The notes beneath the pieces were generated by a model. That model had not been told where the DNA came from and ran no database searches. It saw only the letters and a list, made by a program, of their open reading frames with translations. This document shows positions 32,740-45,508 of a stretch of 64,000 nucleotides of DNA, piece after piece. Position 1 is the stretch's first letter; every line of letters starts with the position of its first letter. Source of the DNA: Rhizophagus clarus (Eukaryota; Glomeromycota; Glomeromycetes; Glomerales; Glomeraceae); the NCBI GenBank assembly GCA_015698045.1, contig BLAL01000059.1, positions 1,245,001-1,309,000 of the forward strand, read 5' to 3'. The position numbers were made by a program, and so were the translations under genes.

Positions 32740-33300
32740 TATATTTCATAATTTATTGCTTTGCAGGTATAGAAATATTTGTTTATTAATACTAATTAAT
32801 TTCATTTTTTTTTACCTCTTTGTTACTTTGTATCATAATACTAACAATAATATACATGTTTCCTTTATTCCTTTTTACTTGTACTTTAATACTAACAATA
32901 CTAACAATACTAACAACATGTTTATTTTTTCCTTTCTCTTTATTTCTTTATTCTTTTATTCAATTACTTTGCAGGTATAGAAATATTTATTTATTAATAC
33001 TAATTATTTTTATATTAACGCGTTTTTTTTACCTTTTTGTTACTTTATATCATAATACTAACAATACTATCTACGTTTTCATTATTCTTTTTTATTTGTA
33101 CTTTAATACTAACGATAATATCCATGTTTCTTTTACTCCTTTTACTGTTTCTTTAACTCTTTTTATCTTAATACTAACAATAATAATAATATTTCTTTTA
33201 TATTTATATCTAATACTAACGTTACTATAGCTGTTTCTCTTTTTTTTACGTCTAATAATATTGTTACTCTTTACTCTTTCTTTTTTTTACTTTTATGTAT
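32740..33300. repeat. imperfect tandem about 209-bp unit, pyrimidine-rich
   Basis: TTTGCAGGTATAGAAATATTT recurs at about 32761 and 32971, each followed by TTTATTAATACTAATTA and strings of ACTAACAATA. Plus-strand open frames here reflect low purine content only. Nothing else is seen between 32557 and 33308. Confidence 0.55.
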
Positions 33301-33317
33301 TCTGTATATATTAATAA

Positions 33318-35200
33318 GGAATAATTTATTTAACGCACCCCTGCGTTATAACGCACCCCTTATCACGTGTTTAATTGTTTTTATAATCTTAAGCCGTTAA
33401 GCGCGTTGCAACTTTTTATTATTTTATCATTTCGTCTTCAAGAGGCGTTTCTATAAAAAAAACCAATAAAAAAACGTTAGAAATGTTCTTAAACAAAATT
33501 AACAAAAAAAAAGAAATAAACCCTACCTTTTTGTCTCCAGAAGTCTCTGGGATGCTTCTATAAAAAAAAGACAATAGAGGAACGTTAGGGAATATTTTTA
33601 AACGAGATTAATGAAAAAAAAAGAAACAACCCTTACCTTTTCATTTTCAGATGTCTCCGAAGGCGTTCCAGGTATGGCATTTTTTTTCTTGTCTTTTTTC
33701 AATTTCGTTTTCATATTTCATTTTTATTAACTATTTTTTCTTCTTTTTATGGTTTATCTTTCGTTAATTTATTCCCCTTTTCTTTCGTTTTCATTCACCT
33801 TCTTCTTTTTCATTATTGCTCCTTTTTCCTTTCATTCTTATGATCGTTTCATCCTTATCACCATTTTATCCTCATCGTTATTTCATCCTCATCAATCATC
33901 GTTTTGTCTTCATCATCAATTATTATTTCGTCCTTATTATCAATTATCGTTTTGTTCGTCCTTATCATCGATTATTATTTCATACATCCATCTTCATCAC
34001 CAATTATCATTTCGTCTTTATTATTAATTATCATTTCATCCTCATCATCGATTTCATTTCATCATCATCATTTCGCCTCTTTTTTTTTTAGATCTTAGTT
34101 TTGCGAACAAGGTATGGCATTTTTTCTTATCTTTTTTTCAATTTCGTTTTCATATTTCATTTTTACTAACTATTTTTCTTCTTTTTATGGTTTATCTTTC
34201 ATTAATTTATTCCCTTTTCTTTTCGTTTTCATTCACTTTCTTCTTTTTCATTATTGCTCCTTTTCCTTTCATTCTCATGATCATTTCATCCTTATCACCA
34301 TTTTATCCTCATCGTTGTTTCATCCTCATCGTTGTTTCATCCTCATCAATCATCATTTCGTCTTCATCATCAATTATCATTTCGTCCTTATCATCAATTA
34401 TCATTTTGTCTGTCCTTATCATTGATTATTGTTTTATCCATCCTCATCACCAATTATCGTTTTGTCTTCACCATCAATTATCATTTCGTTCTCATCATCA
34501 ATTATCATTTCATCCTTATCATTTCATTCTTATCATTGTTTTGTTTTTATCATCATTTTATTCTTGTCATCTTTTCATTTCTCCTCATCATCTTTTCATC
34601 TTTTCATTCCTTTCTTATCATCTCTTCGTTTTTCATCATCCTTTCATTTTGTTTATCTCCCTTTTGTCATCCTTCCATTTTTTTGTCACCTTCTTGTCAT
34701 CTTTTCTTTTTTTTGCTCCTCCCATTATCTTTTTATTTTCATTTCTATTCCCTTTCATTTTGTCCCTATTTTCTTTTGTTTTCGATCCTGTTTCTTTTAT
34801 TTTCGCATTCTTTCCCTCTTCTTTTCACTATCTTTCTTTTTTTTTTACTATATCTTTTGTCTCCTATCATCTTCGTTATCTCCAATTATTTGTTTCTAAT
34901 ATTATTTCCATTATTTCTCTCTCTTATTATCATAATTGTTAGGCTTCTCTTTTTTGTATCATTATTATCATTACTAGTTATGTTAAAGATAAATAATTGT
35001 AAAAAATATTACCTTTGATAAACAGGGTTTAAAGGAATAAAGTCATAGTTTAATATATAAATTTTGTTATTTTTTTTGTACAATAAATTTTAGCCAATTA
35101 TTTTAATTCTTAACGATAATCTAAATTAAACCGCAACCAATAAAATTTATCACGTGATAGGGGTGCGTTACAACGCAGGGTGCGTTAAATAAATTTACTC
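33318..35200. mobile_element. Mutator-like non-autonomous element, copy 1
   Basis: The 1,883-bp element is bounded by 9-bp duplications TATTAATAA (33309-33317 and 35201-35209). The inverted ends share ATTTATTTAACGCACC then TGCGTT and AACGCACCCC up to a CACGTG. The TIR itself contains the palindrome AACGCA-CCC-TGCGTT. The interior is two tandem units of about 436 bp, starting near 33674 and 34110 at GGTATGGCATTTTTT, each filled with ATCATTTCGTCCTTATC-like words. There is no transposase. Nine-bp TSD and long TIRs point to the Mutator/MULE superfamily. Confidence 0.85.
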
Positions 35201-35378
35201 TATTAATAAATACTTGTAATTTTTTATGGTTTAATAAAATTATATCTAATAAAACATATATTATATAAACTTATAGTACAGAAAATGAAGTATTATTTAT
35301 CAAAAATTTTGAAATATTACGAAATATTACGCATATTTTAAAAAGTTGCGAAGTATTATGCAGTAAAATTACAGAATA

Positions 35379-35600
35379 GCATATAGTAATATTTCGAAAT
35401 ATTTTAAAAAGTTACAAAATATTACACTTACGCAAACTTGCGATGGGTCTGAAAACTTACAGAATATTACAAATCATAAAATTACGAAGCTTTGCATATC
35501 GTAATATTTTGAAATATTTTAAAAAGTTACAAAATATTACACTTACGCAAACTTATGGTGGGTTTGGAAACTTATAAAATATTATGATGTGTAAACTTAC
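35379..35600. repeat. 115-bp tandem duplication
   Basis: Two consecutive units (from GCATATAGTAATATTTCG at 35379 and GCATATCGTAATATTTTG at 35494) share AAAGTTACAAAATATTACAC and ACTTACGCAAACTT. No other feature lies between 35210 and 35631. Confidence 0.7.
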
Positions 35601-35631
35601 ACAACTTTTCACACTATATAATTTCCTGATG

Positions 35632-38600
35632 TAATATAAAAAAAGAAATATAGCATTACATTAGTAATATTAAAAAGAGGTAAAGTTAATATTATAAAAT
35701 AAAATATAGTTAATATAATAAATTTAATGACAAAAATACAATAATTAATATACCCGTAAAATGTAAAGAGAGTAAAAAGAAAACAGAAAAGAAAGAGTGC
35801 ATATTTTTTGAAAAATAAATAAAATTGCGTTTGGTAATTTATATGCATGTTAAGATCAGGTCACGTGCATAAGATCAGACTGAATTTTGATTGGTTAATA
35901 ATAAATAAATAGAAAAACTATCGTTAATTTTGATTTCAGAGATTGGCAGAGAATACTAGTAATTTTACCAACCCTTTATTCAATTTTACGAATTCTAAAA
36001 AATTCTCTCTTAAAAGTATAATATAAACTCTTAGAAAATTTCAGAAAAAAATCTCTATTTCCTATACGAATAAATCTCTTAAAAAAATTTTCTGACAAAG
36101 AACTCCATACAAACCTTTTCTATATGAACTCTTAGGAAATCTCTCAAAAAAAAATTTTATCAGATATCCCATACGAACTCTTTCCATATAAACTAATTTT
36201 CTATCAAAGAATCCCATACAAACCCTTCCAAATGAACTCTTAGAAAATCTCTCAAAAAAAATTTTCTATCAGATATCCCATACAAACCCTTCCTATACGA
36301 ACTCTTAGAAAATCTCTTAAAAAAAAATTTTTTATCAAAGAATCTCATACGAACCCTTTCCTTATAAACTTTTAGAAAATCTCTCAAAAAAAAATTCTAT
36401 CAGATATTTCATACGAACCCAAAGAATCTCATATAAACCCTTCCAAATGAACTCTTAGAAAATCTCTCAAAAAAAAAATTTTTTATCAGATATCCCATAC
36501 GAACCCTTCTCATACGAACTCTTAGAAAATCTCTCAAAAAAAAATTCTATCAGATATCTCATACAAACTCAAAGAATCCTTCCAAATAAACTTTTAGAAA
36601 ATCTCTCAAAAAAAAATTTTCTATCAGATATCCCATACGAACTCTTTCCATACGAACTCTTAAAAAATCTCTTAAAAAAAAATTTTCTATCAAAGAATCC
36701 CATACAAACCCTTTCCATATGAACTCTTAGAAAATCTTTCAAAAATAATTTTTCTATCAGATATCTTGTACGAACCCTTCTCATACGAACTCTTAGAAAA
36801 TCTCTTAAAAAAAATTTTTTATCAGATATCCCATACAAACCCTTCCATATGAACTCTTAGAAAATCTCTCAAAAAAAATTCTATCAGATATCCCATACGA
36901 ACCCTTTCCATATGAACTAATTTTCTATCAGATATCCCATACGAACCCTTCTTATACGAACTTTTAGAAAATTTCTTAATAAAATTTCTATCAAAGAATT
37001 CTATACGAATCTGTTCTATATGAACTCTTAGAAAATCTCTCAAAAAAAAAATTTTCTATCAGATATCCCATACGAACTCTTCCCATACGAACTCTTAGAA
37101 AATCTTAAAAAAAATTTTTTTATCAAAGAATCTCATACGAACCTTTTCCATGGACTCTTAAAAAATCTTTCAAAAAAATTTTTCTATTAGATATCCCATA
37201 CAAACTCTTTCTATACGAACCCTTCCATACTAACTTTAAGAAAATCCCTCAAAAAAAAATTTTCTATCAGATAACCCTTCCTATACGAACTTTTGAAAAA
37301 TCTTTATCAAAATATCTCATACGAACTCTTCCCATATGAATCCTTCCTATAGATGCACCCAAATCCAAAATAATTTGAGATTATGGCAGCCCAAATGTAC
37401 AAATCCAAATTAATTTACAAATTACATATATAAATTTTGCAATTTGTATATTTGGGATTTGGAAATTATGGCTGTCAAAATGTACAAATTAATTTGGGAT
37501 TTGCTTAAAATAATTTGGATGGCATCTATAATCCTTTCCATATGAACTTAGAAAATCTCTCAAAAAAAATTTTCTATCAGATATCCCATACAAACCCATC
37601 TTATACGAACTCTTAAAAAATCTCTTAAAAAAAATTTCTATCAAAGAATCCCAAACGAACCCTTTCCTTATGAACTCTTAGAAAATCTCTTAAAAAAATT
37701 TTTTTACTAGATATCCTATACAAACTCTCCCTATATGAACTCTTAGAAAATCTCTTAAAAAAAATCCCATACGAATCCTTCCATACGAACTCTAAAAAAA
37801 TCTATCAAAAAACAATTTTCTATCAGATAATCCTTCCTATACAAACTCTTGGAAAATCTTATCAAAATATCCCATACGAACTCTTCCTATACGAACTTTT
37901 AAAAATCTTAAAATCTCTTAAAAAAAATTTTTAGAAATCTCAAAAAAAAAAATCTCTATTTATCAAATTATTTTATACGAATCTTAAAAAATCAATTAAA
38001 AAAAAATTTTCTATTAAAAATATCCCATGTGAACTCTTTCCATATGAACTCTTAGAAAATCTTTCTCAAAAAAAAAAATTTTTATCAGAATTTAAAGAGT
38101 TTTAAAATAGGTTAACTTATTTTTAAATAAAAAATATTTTAAAACATGTTATTAAACCTGTTATTGAAAAAATCTGATTAAATATTATACAAATATTGTA
38201 GGTTTGGAAATATAAACAATTTTATCTTATTATATGCTGGACTCTGGCATTGAAGTAAATGAAGGGAGGGTTGCATTTATTATTTCTAACTTTTCTTCTT
38301 TAGAGTTGCTGGATGAATTTACAAGGCGGATTTTGCCAAATCTATAAAAAAGATTATCAATTTGTTTAGTGATATAATTACTATATTAATTAATCTGATT
38401 ATAAAAGTTGTATATCAATTAGCAACCAATCAGGCATCAATATGATATAGTCGATTGGTGACCAATTGAATGATTGTTTGAGAATTCACGTATTAAAGTC
38501 AAAATTTACATTTGCAATCTTGCATTTTTTGATAATAAAATGATAAAATAGGTAAAATTATAATTATAAATTTCATCAGATAAAATTAAATTAAGCTTAA

Positions 38601-38796
38601 AATTTCAACTGTATACCAATCGGGCATCAATCAGTTATATGACTGGTTGATAGCCAATTTGGAATTTATATCTGATTGATGACCGATTGATATCAGATTG
38701 AAAGAATCAGCCATCAATAAGTGATCAACCAGTTTTCTATCAGTCACCAATCAGTCATATGACCGATTGGTGACTGATTTTTTATATTTCGACCTG
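35632..38796. mobile_element. X-family element, right part (copy X3)
   Basis: Starts inside the AT-rich tail shared with X1 (TAAAGTTAATATTATAAAAT and GATCAGGTCACGTG). It runs through about 2.1 kb of the same satellite as X2 (35990-38090), then a zone of ATCAGTCATATGACCGATTG-type words, and ends TTTCGACCTG at 38796 like X2. The left terminus is missing. A small plus-strand ORF at 38234-38347 (MLDSGIEVNEGRVAFIISNF and 17 more residues) lies inside and may be captured sequence. A MITE (37348-37530) is inserted in the satellite. Confidence 0.65.
37348..37530. mobile_element. TATAGATG MITE, copy 1
   Basis: This 183-bp copy, inserted in the satellite of X3, has ends TATAGATG and GGCATCTATA. Flanks are ATCCTTCC and ATCCTTTC, 7 of 8 bases alike, as expected for an old 8-bp duplication. 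Confidence 0.8.
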
Positions 38797-40094
38797 TGGA
38801 TGTATATTTTCAAGTACTTCAATACTTGTTTCAGAATGTGGTAAAGTTGATTCAATAATGTAGTTAAGTTTTTCAGCATATACAAGTTTTTCTCGTAATC
38901 TGGTAGAATCTGTCATAACTATAATTGGCCCATTCCATTTAATGCTTGATACAATTTGTGAAAATTTCATAAAGTTTTCTAATACTAAATCAGAATTAGT
39001 AATTATAATGAAATCTGTTTTATGAATTTATCTATTTTTAGAAAATTAATAAATTATCAAATTGTATATTTATGATATAAAGTATTTAAACAATAAATTA
39101 TAATTACTGAATTCTTTAAATTGAAAGCCCAGTAAAGGCCTTCCTAAAAATTTTATATTCACGACTACTTTCAGATAATAAACTAAAAAAATGCAATAAA
39201 TGTTTAGAATATCTAAGTCCTATTAAGCTTTTGTTTTTTAATTTTTTTTCTTTAATTTGTACCATTAAGGCTACAAGTTTAGTAAAAGTACTATCTCTAT
39301 TAAATGCTCCACTTAAACTAAGTTAAGCTAATTTGGACCAAAAATTAATATCATTATTTTCATTACTTGTAGCAGCCCAAACTTGCTGTAAATTTGAATT
39401 TTTAAAAAGTTTTAATAATGGTTCATTATAATAATGCCGAAGAGTAAATTTAACAGTACAACTTGTTGCTCGTTTCTTAGATAATTATTTTTAATTAAAA
39501 TATTACTAAAAGTAATAAAAAAATATAAAATATAAACTTACAGCTTTGAGTATTTCATTTAAACATTTATTACTCCTTAATTCTTCACATTTATCACATA
39601 GCATTTCTATTCTTTGTTTTTTTTCACATTACATATGATATATTGCTATAGCTTCTTTATCCAAATGCCAAGTTGCTTTAGATTCCAATGCTTTCTCAAA
39701 TTCTTTTAGTTGAATCTTACTAAGTTTTTTTCTTAAAAATGGAGTTTTTTCTGCTTTATTACAATTTCTGGTTTTTTACCACTACCAAAGCTAGCAGGAT
39801 TATAGATGCCATCCAAATCCAAAATAATTTGGGATTATGGTAGCCCAAATGTACAAATCCAAATTAATTTACAAATTACATATATAAATTTTATAATTTG
39901 TACATTTGGGATTTGGGAATTATGGCTGTCAAAATATATAAATTAATTTGGGATTTACTTAAAATAATTTGGGTGGCATCTATAAGCAGGACTATTTATA
40001 ACATAATTAATATGTTCTAAATTACAGAAACCTTGATATATAACAGCACTTTGTTTTCTATCTTTTTCATTATTATCTTTTTCTGATTTATTTT
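38797..40094 (-). pseudogene. repeat-family protein with RNase H-like transposase features, decayed
   Basis: Minus-strand exonic pieces: ENKSEKDNNEKDRKQSAVIY then QGFCNLEHINYVINSPA, interrupted by a MITE and resuming SFGSGKKPEI; LRKKLSKIQLKEFEKALESK then ATWHLDKEAIAIYHM; LRHYYNEPLLKLFKNSNLQQ; SLIGLRYSKHLLHFFSLLSE then SSREYKIFRKAFTG; and SSIKWNGPIIVMTDSTRLRE then KLVYAEKLNYIIESTLP. The piece LRYS-x-x-L-x-x-F-x-x-x-L-S followed by Y-x-x-x-RKAF recalls the region before the catalytic domain of P-element/THAP9-type transposases, a weak likeness. Stops and frameshifts are frequent. The 3' part is cut off by the right end of X3. Confidence 0.45.
39801..39984. mobile_element. TATAGATG MITE, copy 2
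   Basis: This 184-bp copy begins TATAGATGCCATCCAAAT and ends GGGTGGCATCTATA. Flanks are AGCAGGAT and AGCAGGAC (7 of 8). Deleting it with one flank rejoins the host pseudogene reading frame as NSPASFGSGKK, which confirms the boundaries. Confidence 0.88.
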
Positions 40095-40549
40095 CTGAAA
40101 AAAAGACATTCAAGCTTCTTATATAGTAATTACAATTTTTACTTTAAGAATGTCTTTGAAAATTGGCAACTTGATAAGTGGTTCCAAGTAAAACAATTTT
40201 ATCACATTTACAAAAAACTTTTTTATCACTAATAAAATTTTGAAAGTTATTAAAAAAGATAAATCAGCTTTGATGTAAATTATAAGGAAGTGGCATGTTT
40301 TTTTAAGAAAAAAAAAAGATTGAAAAATCAAAAAAATTTTATCAAATCTTTGTTATACTAATTTCAATATGATGAAACTAAAGTATTATTAGTGCAAATT
40401 ATATTAATAATCAGTAACCTTTTTTGTAACATATTTATGCGAATCTATCTTTAAGCAGTAATCTATTTTTTAGCAAATCAATAAAAACTGGTGACTTTAT
40501 AAAACTCTTATTAATTTGAATCAATGATATGCCAGCTACATTTTCTAAA

Positions 40550-41707
40550 TTTATAGTAATAATCAAATGTTATTGTGACGGGAATATATAATAGAGTTTT
40601 TCTGGTCCTACCCTATCTATATGATCATGAAAAGAATCTAATACCAACATAGAACATGAGTTGCTAAATCAGTTCCTTGAAGTCCACATGTTCTCAACCC
40701 ACCACAACATCTCCTGTTTGTTAACCCACCCTTTTTCATTAGTTCTTATGTAAATATCATTTGGAAATTTTTCTTTTGAGACATTTTTTAGTTTGAAAAT
40801 ATAAACTGCAAGAAGTTTTATACCATCAACCATACATGCAAATATAACTGTAAATAATGATTATTTGTGACCAGTTGTACGAATATTTATTATTTTTGCT
40901 CCTTTTTGATTTATACAAATCACATAAGTGTTTTGTCCATATTGTCCATATATTTAATTTATATTTATTGTGAATTTAAGTATATAACGTAACTCAAAAA
41001 ATATTCTATTTTTCAATTAAATTTGATAGCAGTTACTGTGCTATCATTATTCTGCGATGCTCACTTAAATCGTATTTTTCTAGAAATCCATCAAGCCATT
41101 TAAGAGAAAATTTGAACCTAGCAATACCCAAATTATAGATGCCATTCAAATCTAAAATAATTTAGGATTATGACAGATCAAATGTACAAATCCAAATTAA
41201 TTTACAAATTACATATATAAATTTTGCAATTTGTACATTTGGGATTTAGGAATTATAACTATCAAAATGTACAAATTAATTTGGGATTTATCTAAAATAA
41301 TTTGGGTGACATCTATAACCCAAATTATTTGCTAAAAATTCCAGACTTTTAGATAATGAAATAGCTTTATTGGTAATTATTTTTCAGGTAATAGCATTAC
41401 CATTGGCTCTTTTTTTACTTATTCATGCAAATAAATTGTTTTTTAATTTTAAATATTTAGCAGGTTTACCCAGATGAAGTTTAGCCACATGAGGGGTAGT
41501 CGTTAATAAAGTTCCTTTTTTATTTGACCAATCACGCAGTTTTTTGGTCTGAATATTAAATTTTTTAGCAATTCTATATACATTTCTATTATTGTTTTCA
41601 AAATAATGTACTATTATCAACTTTTCTCTTACATTCTATTGTCTTCGTTTCTTTTGTGATAAATGGTTGCATGCTTTTTTATTTTTCTTGTTGCCAATAA
41701 CTATCAT
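40550..41707 (-). pseudogene. pogo/Tigger-type transposase, decayed
   Basis: From an ATG at 41705-41707: MIVIGNKKNKKACNHLSQKK, then after one stop NVREKLIIVHYFENNNRNVY and RIAKKFNIQTKKLRDWSNKK, the N-terminal helix-turn-helix. A MITE splits it at 41134-41317. Further on come INQKGAKIINIRTTGHK, stop, SLFTVIFACMVDGIKLLAVY, KEKFPNDIYIRTNEKGWVN, WWVENMWTSRN and SMLVLDSFHDH, which contains the second catalytic Asp. This order is that of DDE_1 pogo transposases. It differs clearly from the intact one at 27219. Its own element ends were not found; 39985-40549 shows nothing further. Confidence 0.75.
41134..41317. mobile_element. TATAGATG MITE, copy 3
   Basis: This 184-bp copy is inserted in the decayed pogo transposase and flanked by exact 8-bp duplications ACCCAAAT on both sides. 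Ends are TATAGATGCCATTCAAAT and GGGTGACATCTATA. The perfect 8-bp duplication points to the hAT superfamily for the whole MITE family. Confidence 0.9.
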
Positions 41708-42116
41708 TTTACTTTTAGTAGAAAGAAGATAAAGATACGTAAAATAAAAATACGTAAATCAAATAAAACATTTTTATGTATGAATAGAGGTTATTTTAAT
41801 AAATAATTTTATATAAAATATCTTAAAAAGGTATCAAGATATGAAAGATGTGATGCATTTAAAAATTCTTAACAAAAAATTACATTATAGTGATATCACT
41901 GATTAATTAAAATACCTAGATATTATATATGGTAAGTACCTCAGATATTTTGAAAATCCTGTACCCCTCCTATATATAGTATTTACCCATATAATATACT
42001 CCTGGGTACAGGTCTAAATATCTAAAATTTGTAAGATACCCAGAGTACTGTAGTCTGTAATATACGGTATTTACATATTAAATATAATAAATAAGTATTT
42101 TTTTTATTTTCTAATA

Positions 42117-44420
42117 GGAATAATTTATTTAACGCACCTCTGCATTATAACGCACCCCTTATCACGTATTTAATTATTTTTATAATCTTAAGCCATTAAG
42201 CACATTGCAACTTTTTATTATTTTATCATTTCATCTCCAAAAGGCGTTCCTATAAAAAAAACCAATAAAAAAATGTTAGAAATGTTCTTAAACAAAATTA
42301 ACAAAAAAAAAGAAATAAACCCCTACCTTTTTATCTCCAGAAGTCTCTGGGTACTTCTATAAAAAAAAGACAATAGAAAAACGTTAGGAAATATTCTTAA
42401 ATGAGATTAATGAAAAAAAAAGAAACAACCCTTACCTTTTTATTTCCAGATGTCTCTGAGGGCGTTTCAGGTATGGCATTTTTTTCTTGTCTTTTTTCAA
42501 TTTTGTTTTCATATTTCATTTTTATTAACTATTTTTTCTTTTTTTTATGGTTTATTTTTCATTAATTTATTCCTCTTTTCTTTTCGTTTTCATTCACTTC
42601 TTCTTTTTCATTATCGCTCCTTTTTCCTTTCATTCTCATGATCGTTTCATCCTTATCACCATTTTGTCCTCATCATTGTTTCATTCTTATCCATTATCAT
42701 TTTGTCTTCATCGTCAATTATTATTTCGTTCTTATCATCAATTATCGTTTTGTTCGTTCTTATCATCAATTATTGTTTCATATATCTGTTCTCATCACTA
42801 ATTATTATTTTGTCTTTATCATTAATTATCATTTCATCCTCATCATCGATTTTATTTCATCATCATCATTTCATCTCCTTTTTTTTAGATCTTAATTTTG
42901 CGAACAAGTTATGGCATTTTTTTTTATCTTTTTTTTCAATTTCGTTTTCATATTTTATTTTTACTAACTATTTTTTTCTTTTTATGGTTTATCTTTTGTT
43001 AATTTATTTCTTTTTTCTTTCGCTTTCATTCACTTTCTTCTTTTTCATTATCACTTCTTTTTCCTTTCATTCTCATAATCGTTTCATCCTTATCACCATT
43101 TTATCCTCATCATTGTTTCATCCTCATCAATCATCGTTTCGTCTTCATCATCAATTATCATTTCGTCCTTATCATCAATTATTATTTTGTTCATCTTTAT
43201 CATCAATTATTGTTTTATACATCCGTCCTCATCACCAATTATCATTTTGTCTTTATCATTAATTATCATTTTATTCTTATCATCAATTTCATTTCATCAT
43301 CATCATTTCGCCTCTTTTTTTTTAGATCTTAGTTTTGCAAACAAGGTATGGCATTTTTTCTTATCTTTTTTTCAATTTCGTTTTCATATTTCATTTTTAC
43401 TAACTATTTTTCTTCTTTTTATGGTTTGTCTTTTGTTAATTTATTCCCTTTTCTTTTTCGTTTTCATTCACTTTCTTCTTTTTCATTATCGCTCCTTTTC
43501 CTTTCATTCTCATGATCATTTCATCTTTATCACCATTTTGTTCTCATCGTTATTTCATCCTCATCAATCATCATTTCGTCTTTATCATCAATTATCATTT
43601 TGTCCTTATTATCAATTATCATTTTGTCTGTCCTTATCATTGATTATTGTTTTATTCATCTTCATTACCAATTATCATTTTGCCTTCACCATCAATTATC
43701 ATTTTGTTCTCATCATCGATTATCATTTCATCCTTATCATTTCATTCTTATCATTGTTTTATTTTTATCATCATTTTATTCTTGTCATCTTTTCATTTCT
43801 CCTCATCATCTTTTTATCTTTTCATTCTTTTCTTATCATCTTTTCGTTTTTCATCATCCTTTCATTTTGTTCATCTTCTTTTTGTCATCCTTTCATTTTT
43901 TTTATCCTCTTCTTGTCATCTTTTCTTTTTTTTACCCCTCCCATTATCTTTTTATTTTTATTTCTATTCCCTTTTATTTTGTCCCTATTTCCTTTTGTTT
44001 TCAATCCTGTTCCTTTTATTTTCGCATTCTTTTCCTCTTCTTTTCACTATCTTTCTTTTTTTTTACTATATCTTTTATTTCCTATCATCTTCATTATCTC
44101 CAATTATTTGTTTCTAATATTATTTCCATTATTTCTCTCTCTTATTATCATAATTGTTAGGCTTCTCTTTTTTGTATCATTATTATCATTACTAGTTATG
44201 TTAAAGATAAATAATTGTAAAAAATATTACCTTTGATAAACAGGGTTTAAAGGAATAAAGTCAAAGTTATTAATATATAAATTTTGTTATTTTTTTTGTA
44301 CAATAAATTTTAGCCAATTATTTTAATTCTTAACGATAATCTAAATTAAACTGCAACCAATAAAATTTATCACGTAATAGGAATGTGTTACAACGCAGAG
44401 TGTGTTAAATAAATTTACTC
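42117..44420. mobile_element. Mutator-like non-autonomous element, copy 2
   Basis: This 2,304-bp element has the same ends as the copy at 33318-35200 and is flanked by a different 9-bp duplication, TTTCTAATA (42108-42116 and 44421-44429). It carries three of the about 436-bp units (GGTATGGCATTTTTT or close variants at about 42471, 42909 and 43346), against two in copy 1, which accounts for the 421-bp length difference. Several long plus-strand open frames in different registers overlap here, because pyrimidine-rich sequence lacks stop codons; none is a gene. Confidence 0.88.
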
Positions 44421-44429
44421 TTTCTAATA

Positions 44430-45472
44430 TTTATTATTATATAAAAAATAATAAGAAATTATAAAAATTTAAAATTATAAATTAAACTTAATTTATTTAT
44501 TTTTTATTTTGAATAATAATAAAAGTTTATTATTATTAGTTTTAAAATTAGATAAATTTTGTTATCCAAATATTTAAAAAGATAAAGTGACTTTACATGA
44601 TCTTTATTTTTTATTAATAAAAAATTTATTTTTAATATTGACTATTAAAATTATTGCTACTTAATTGTTATTTTAATAAATTTTTTTTTGGTTTAAATTA
44701 TAACATAAAAAAATAATTTTTTTTTTTAAGAATAAATAATTTATTGCAAAATAAATAATTTAATTAATATTAAACCTATTTTATGAAAATACTGTGATTA
44801 AATATTATTTTTTAATTTAGATAATAAAATATTAAAACATATATTTTTTTTGAAATTTTATATATGTTTATTAAATTGATTTACTTTATATATAATAGCA
44901 ATCAAAAGATTGAATTTTATTAAATTTTAATTTCTTTACTAATCAAATTTTAAAAAGCATTTTTATATTGCATTTGTATTAGATTTTGAACTTTTTTTAT
45001 ATAACTCATATATAAGTTTGTATAAAGTTTATATATAAAATTTTCTAAAATTTGTGTATTATTAAAGTATTTTTTAAACTTTTAAGTAATATAATAGTAA
45101 TTAAATTTAATAATTATATTAACATTAAATTTGTTTAATAAAATAAACTTAATAGTAGTAAATTATATTTCTATTGTTAATATTAATTGAATTATTATTT
45201 TTATTTTTAAGGTATTAAAGATCAGGTAGAGTTAAATAAAACCTGTTAATACAATTGAATTATTATTAAAAATATATTTTATTATATAGTAGTTATATAT
45301 TAGGTGGCTCTGTCTTATCTGTTATTTAGCTATATTTTTTGTATTGATTTTTTGTCTTTTTTAATAAATAGCCAAGCATGACCTTTAACTATAAAAAAAA
45401 AAATAAATTTTATTATTAAGTTAAATGAAAGATAATATTAATATAGAATATATATGTTATATAAATATTAAT

Positions 45473-45476
<4 letters not shown>
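44430..45476. other. gene-free, extremely AT-rich
   Basis: I see no gene, inverted ends or tandem array. Base composition is almost pure A and T. Confidence 0.4.

Positions 45477-45508
<32 letters not shown>

Noticed and set aside
33749..35018. Many long overlapping plus-strand ORFs rich in Ser, Phe, Ile, Leu (also 42450-44236)
   Set aside because: The sequence is pyrimidine-rich and lacks stop codons in several plus frames at once; they lie inside defined non-autonomous elements and encode only low complexity.
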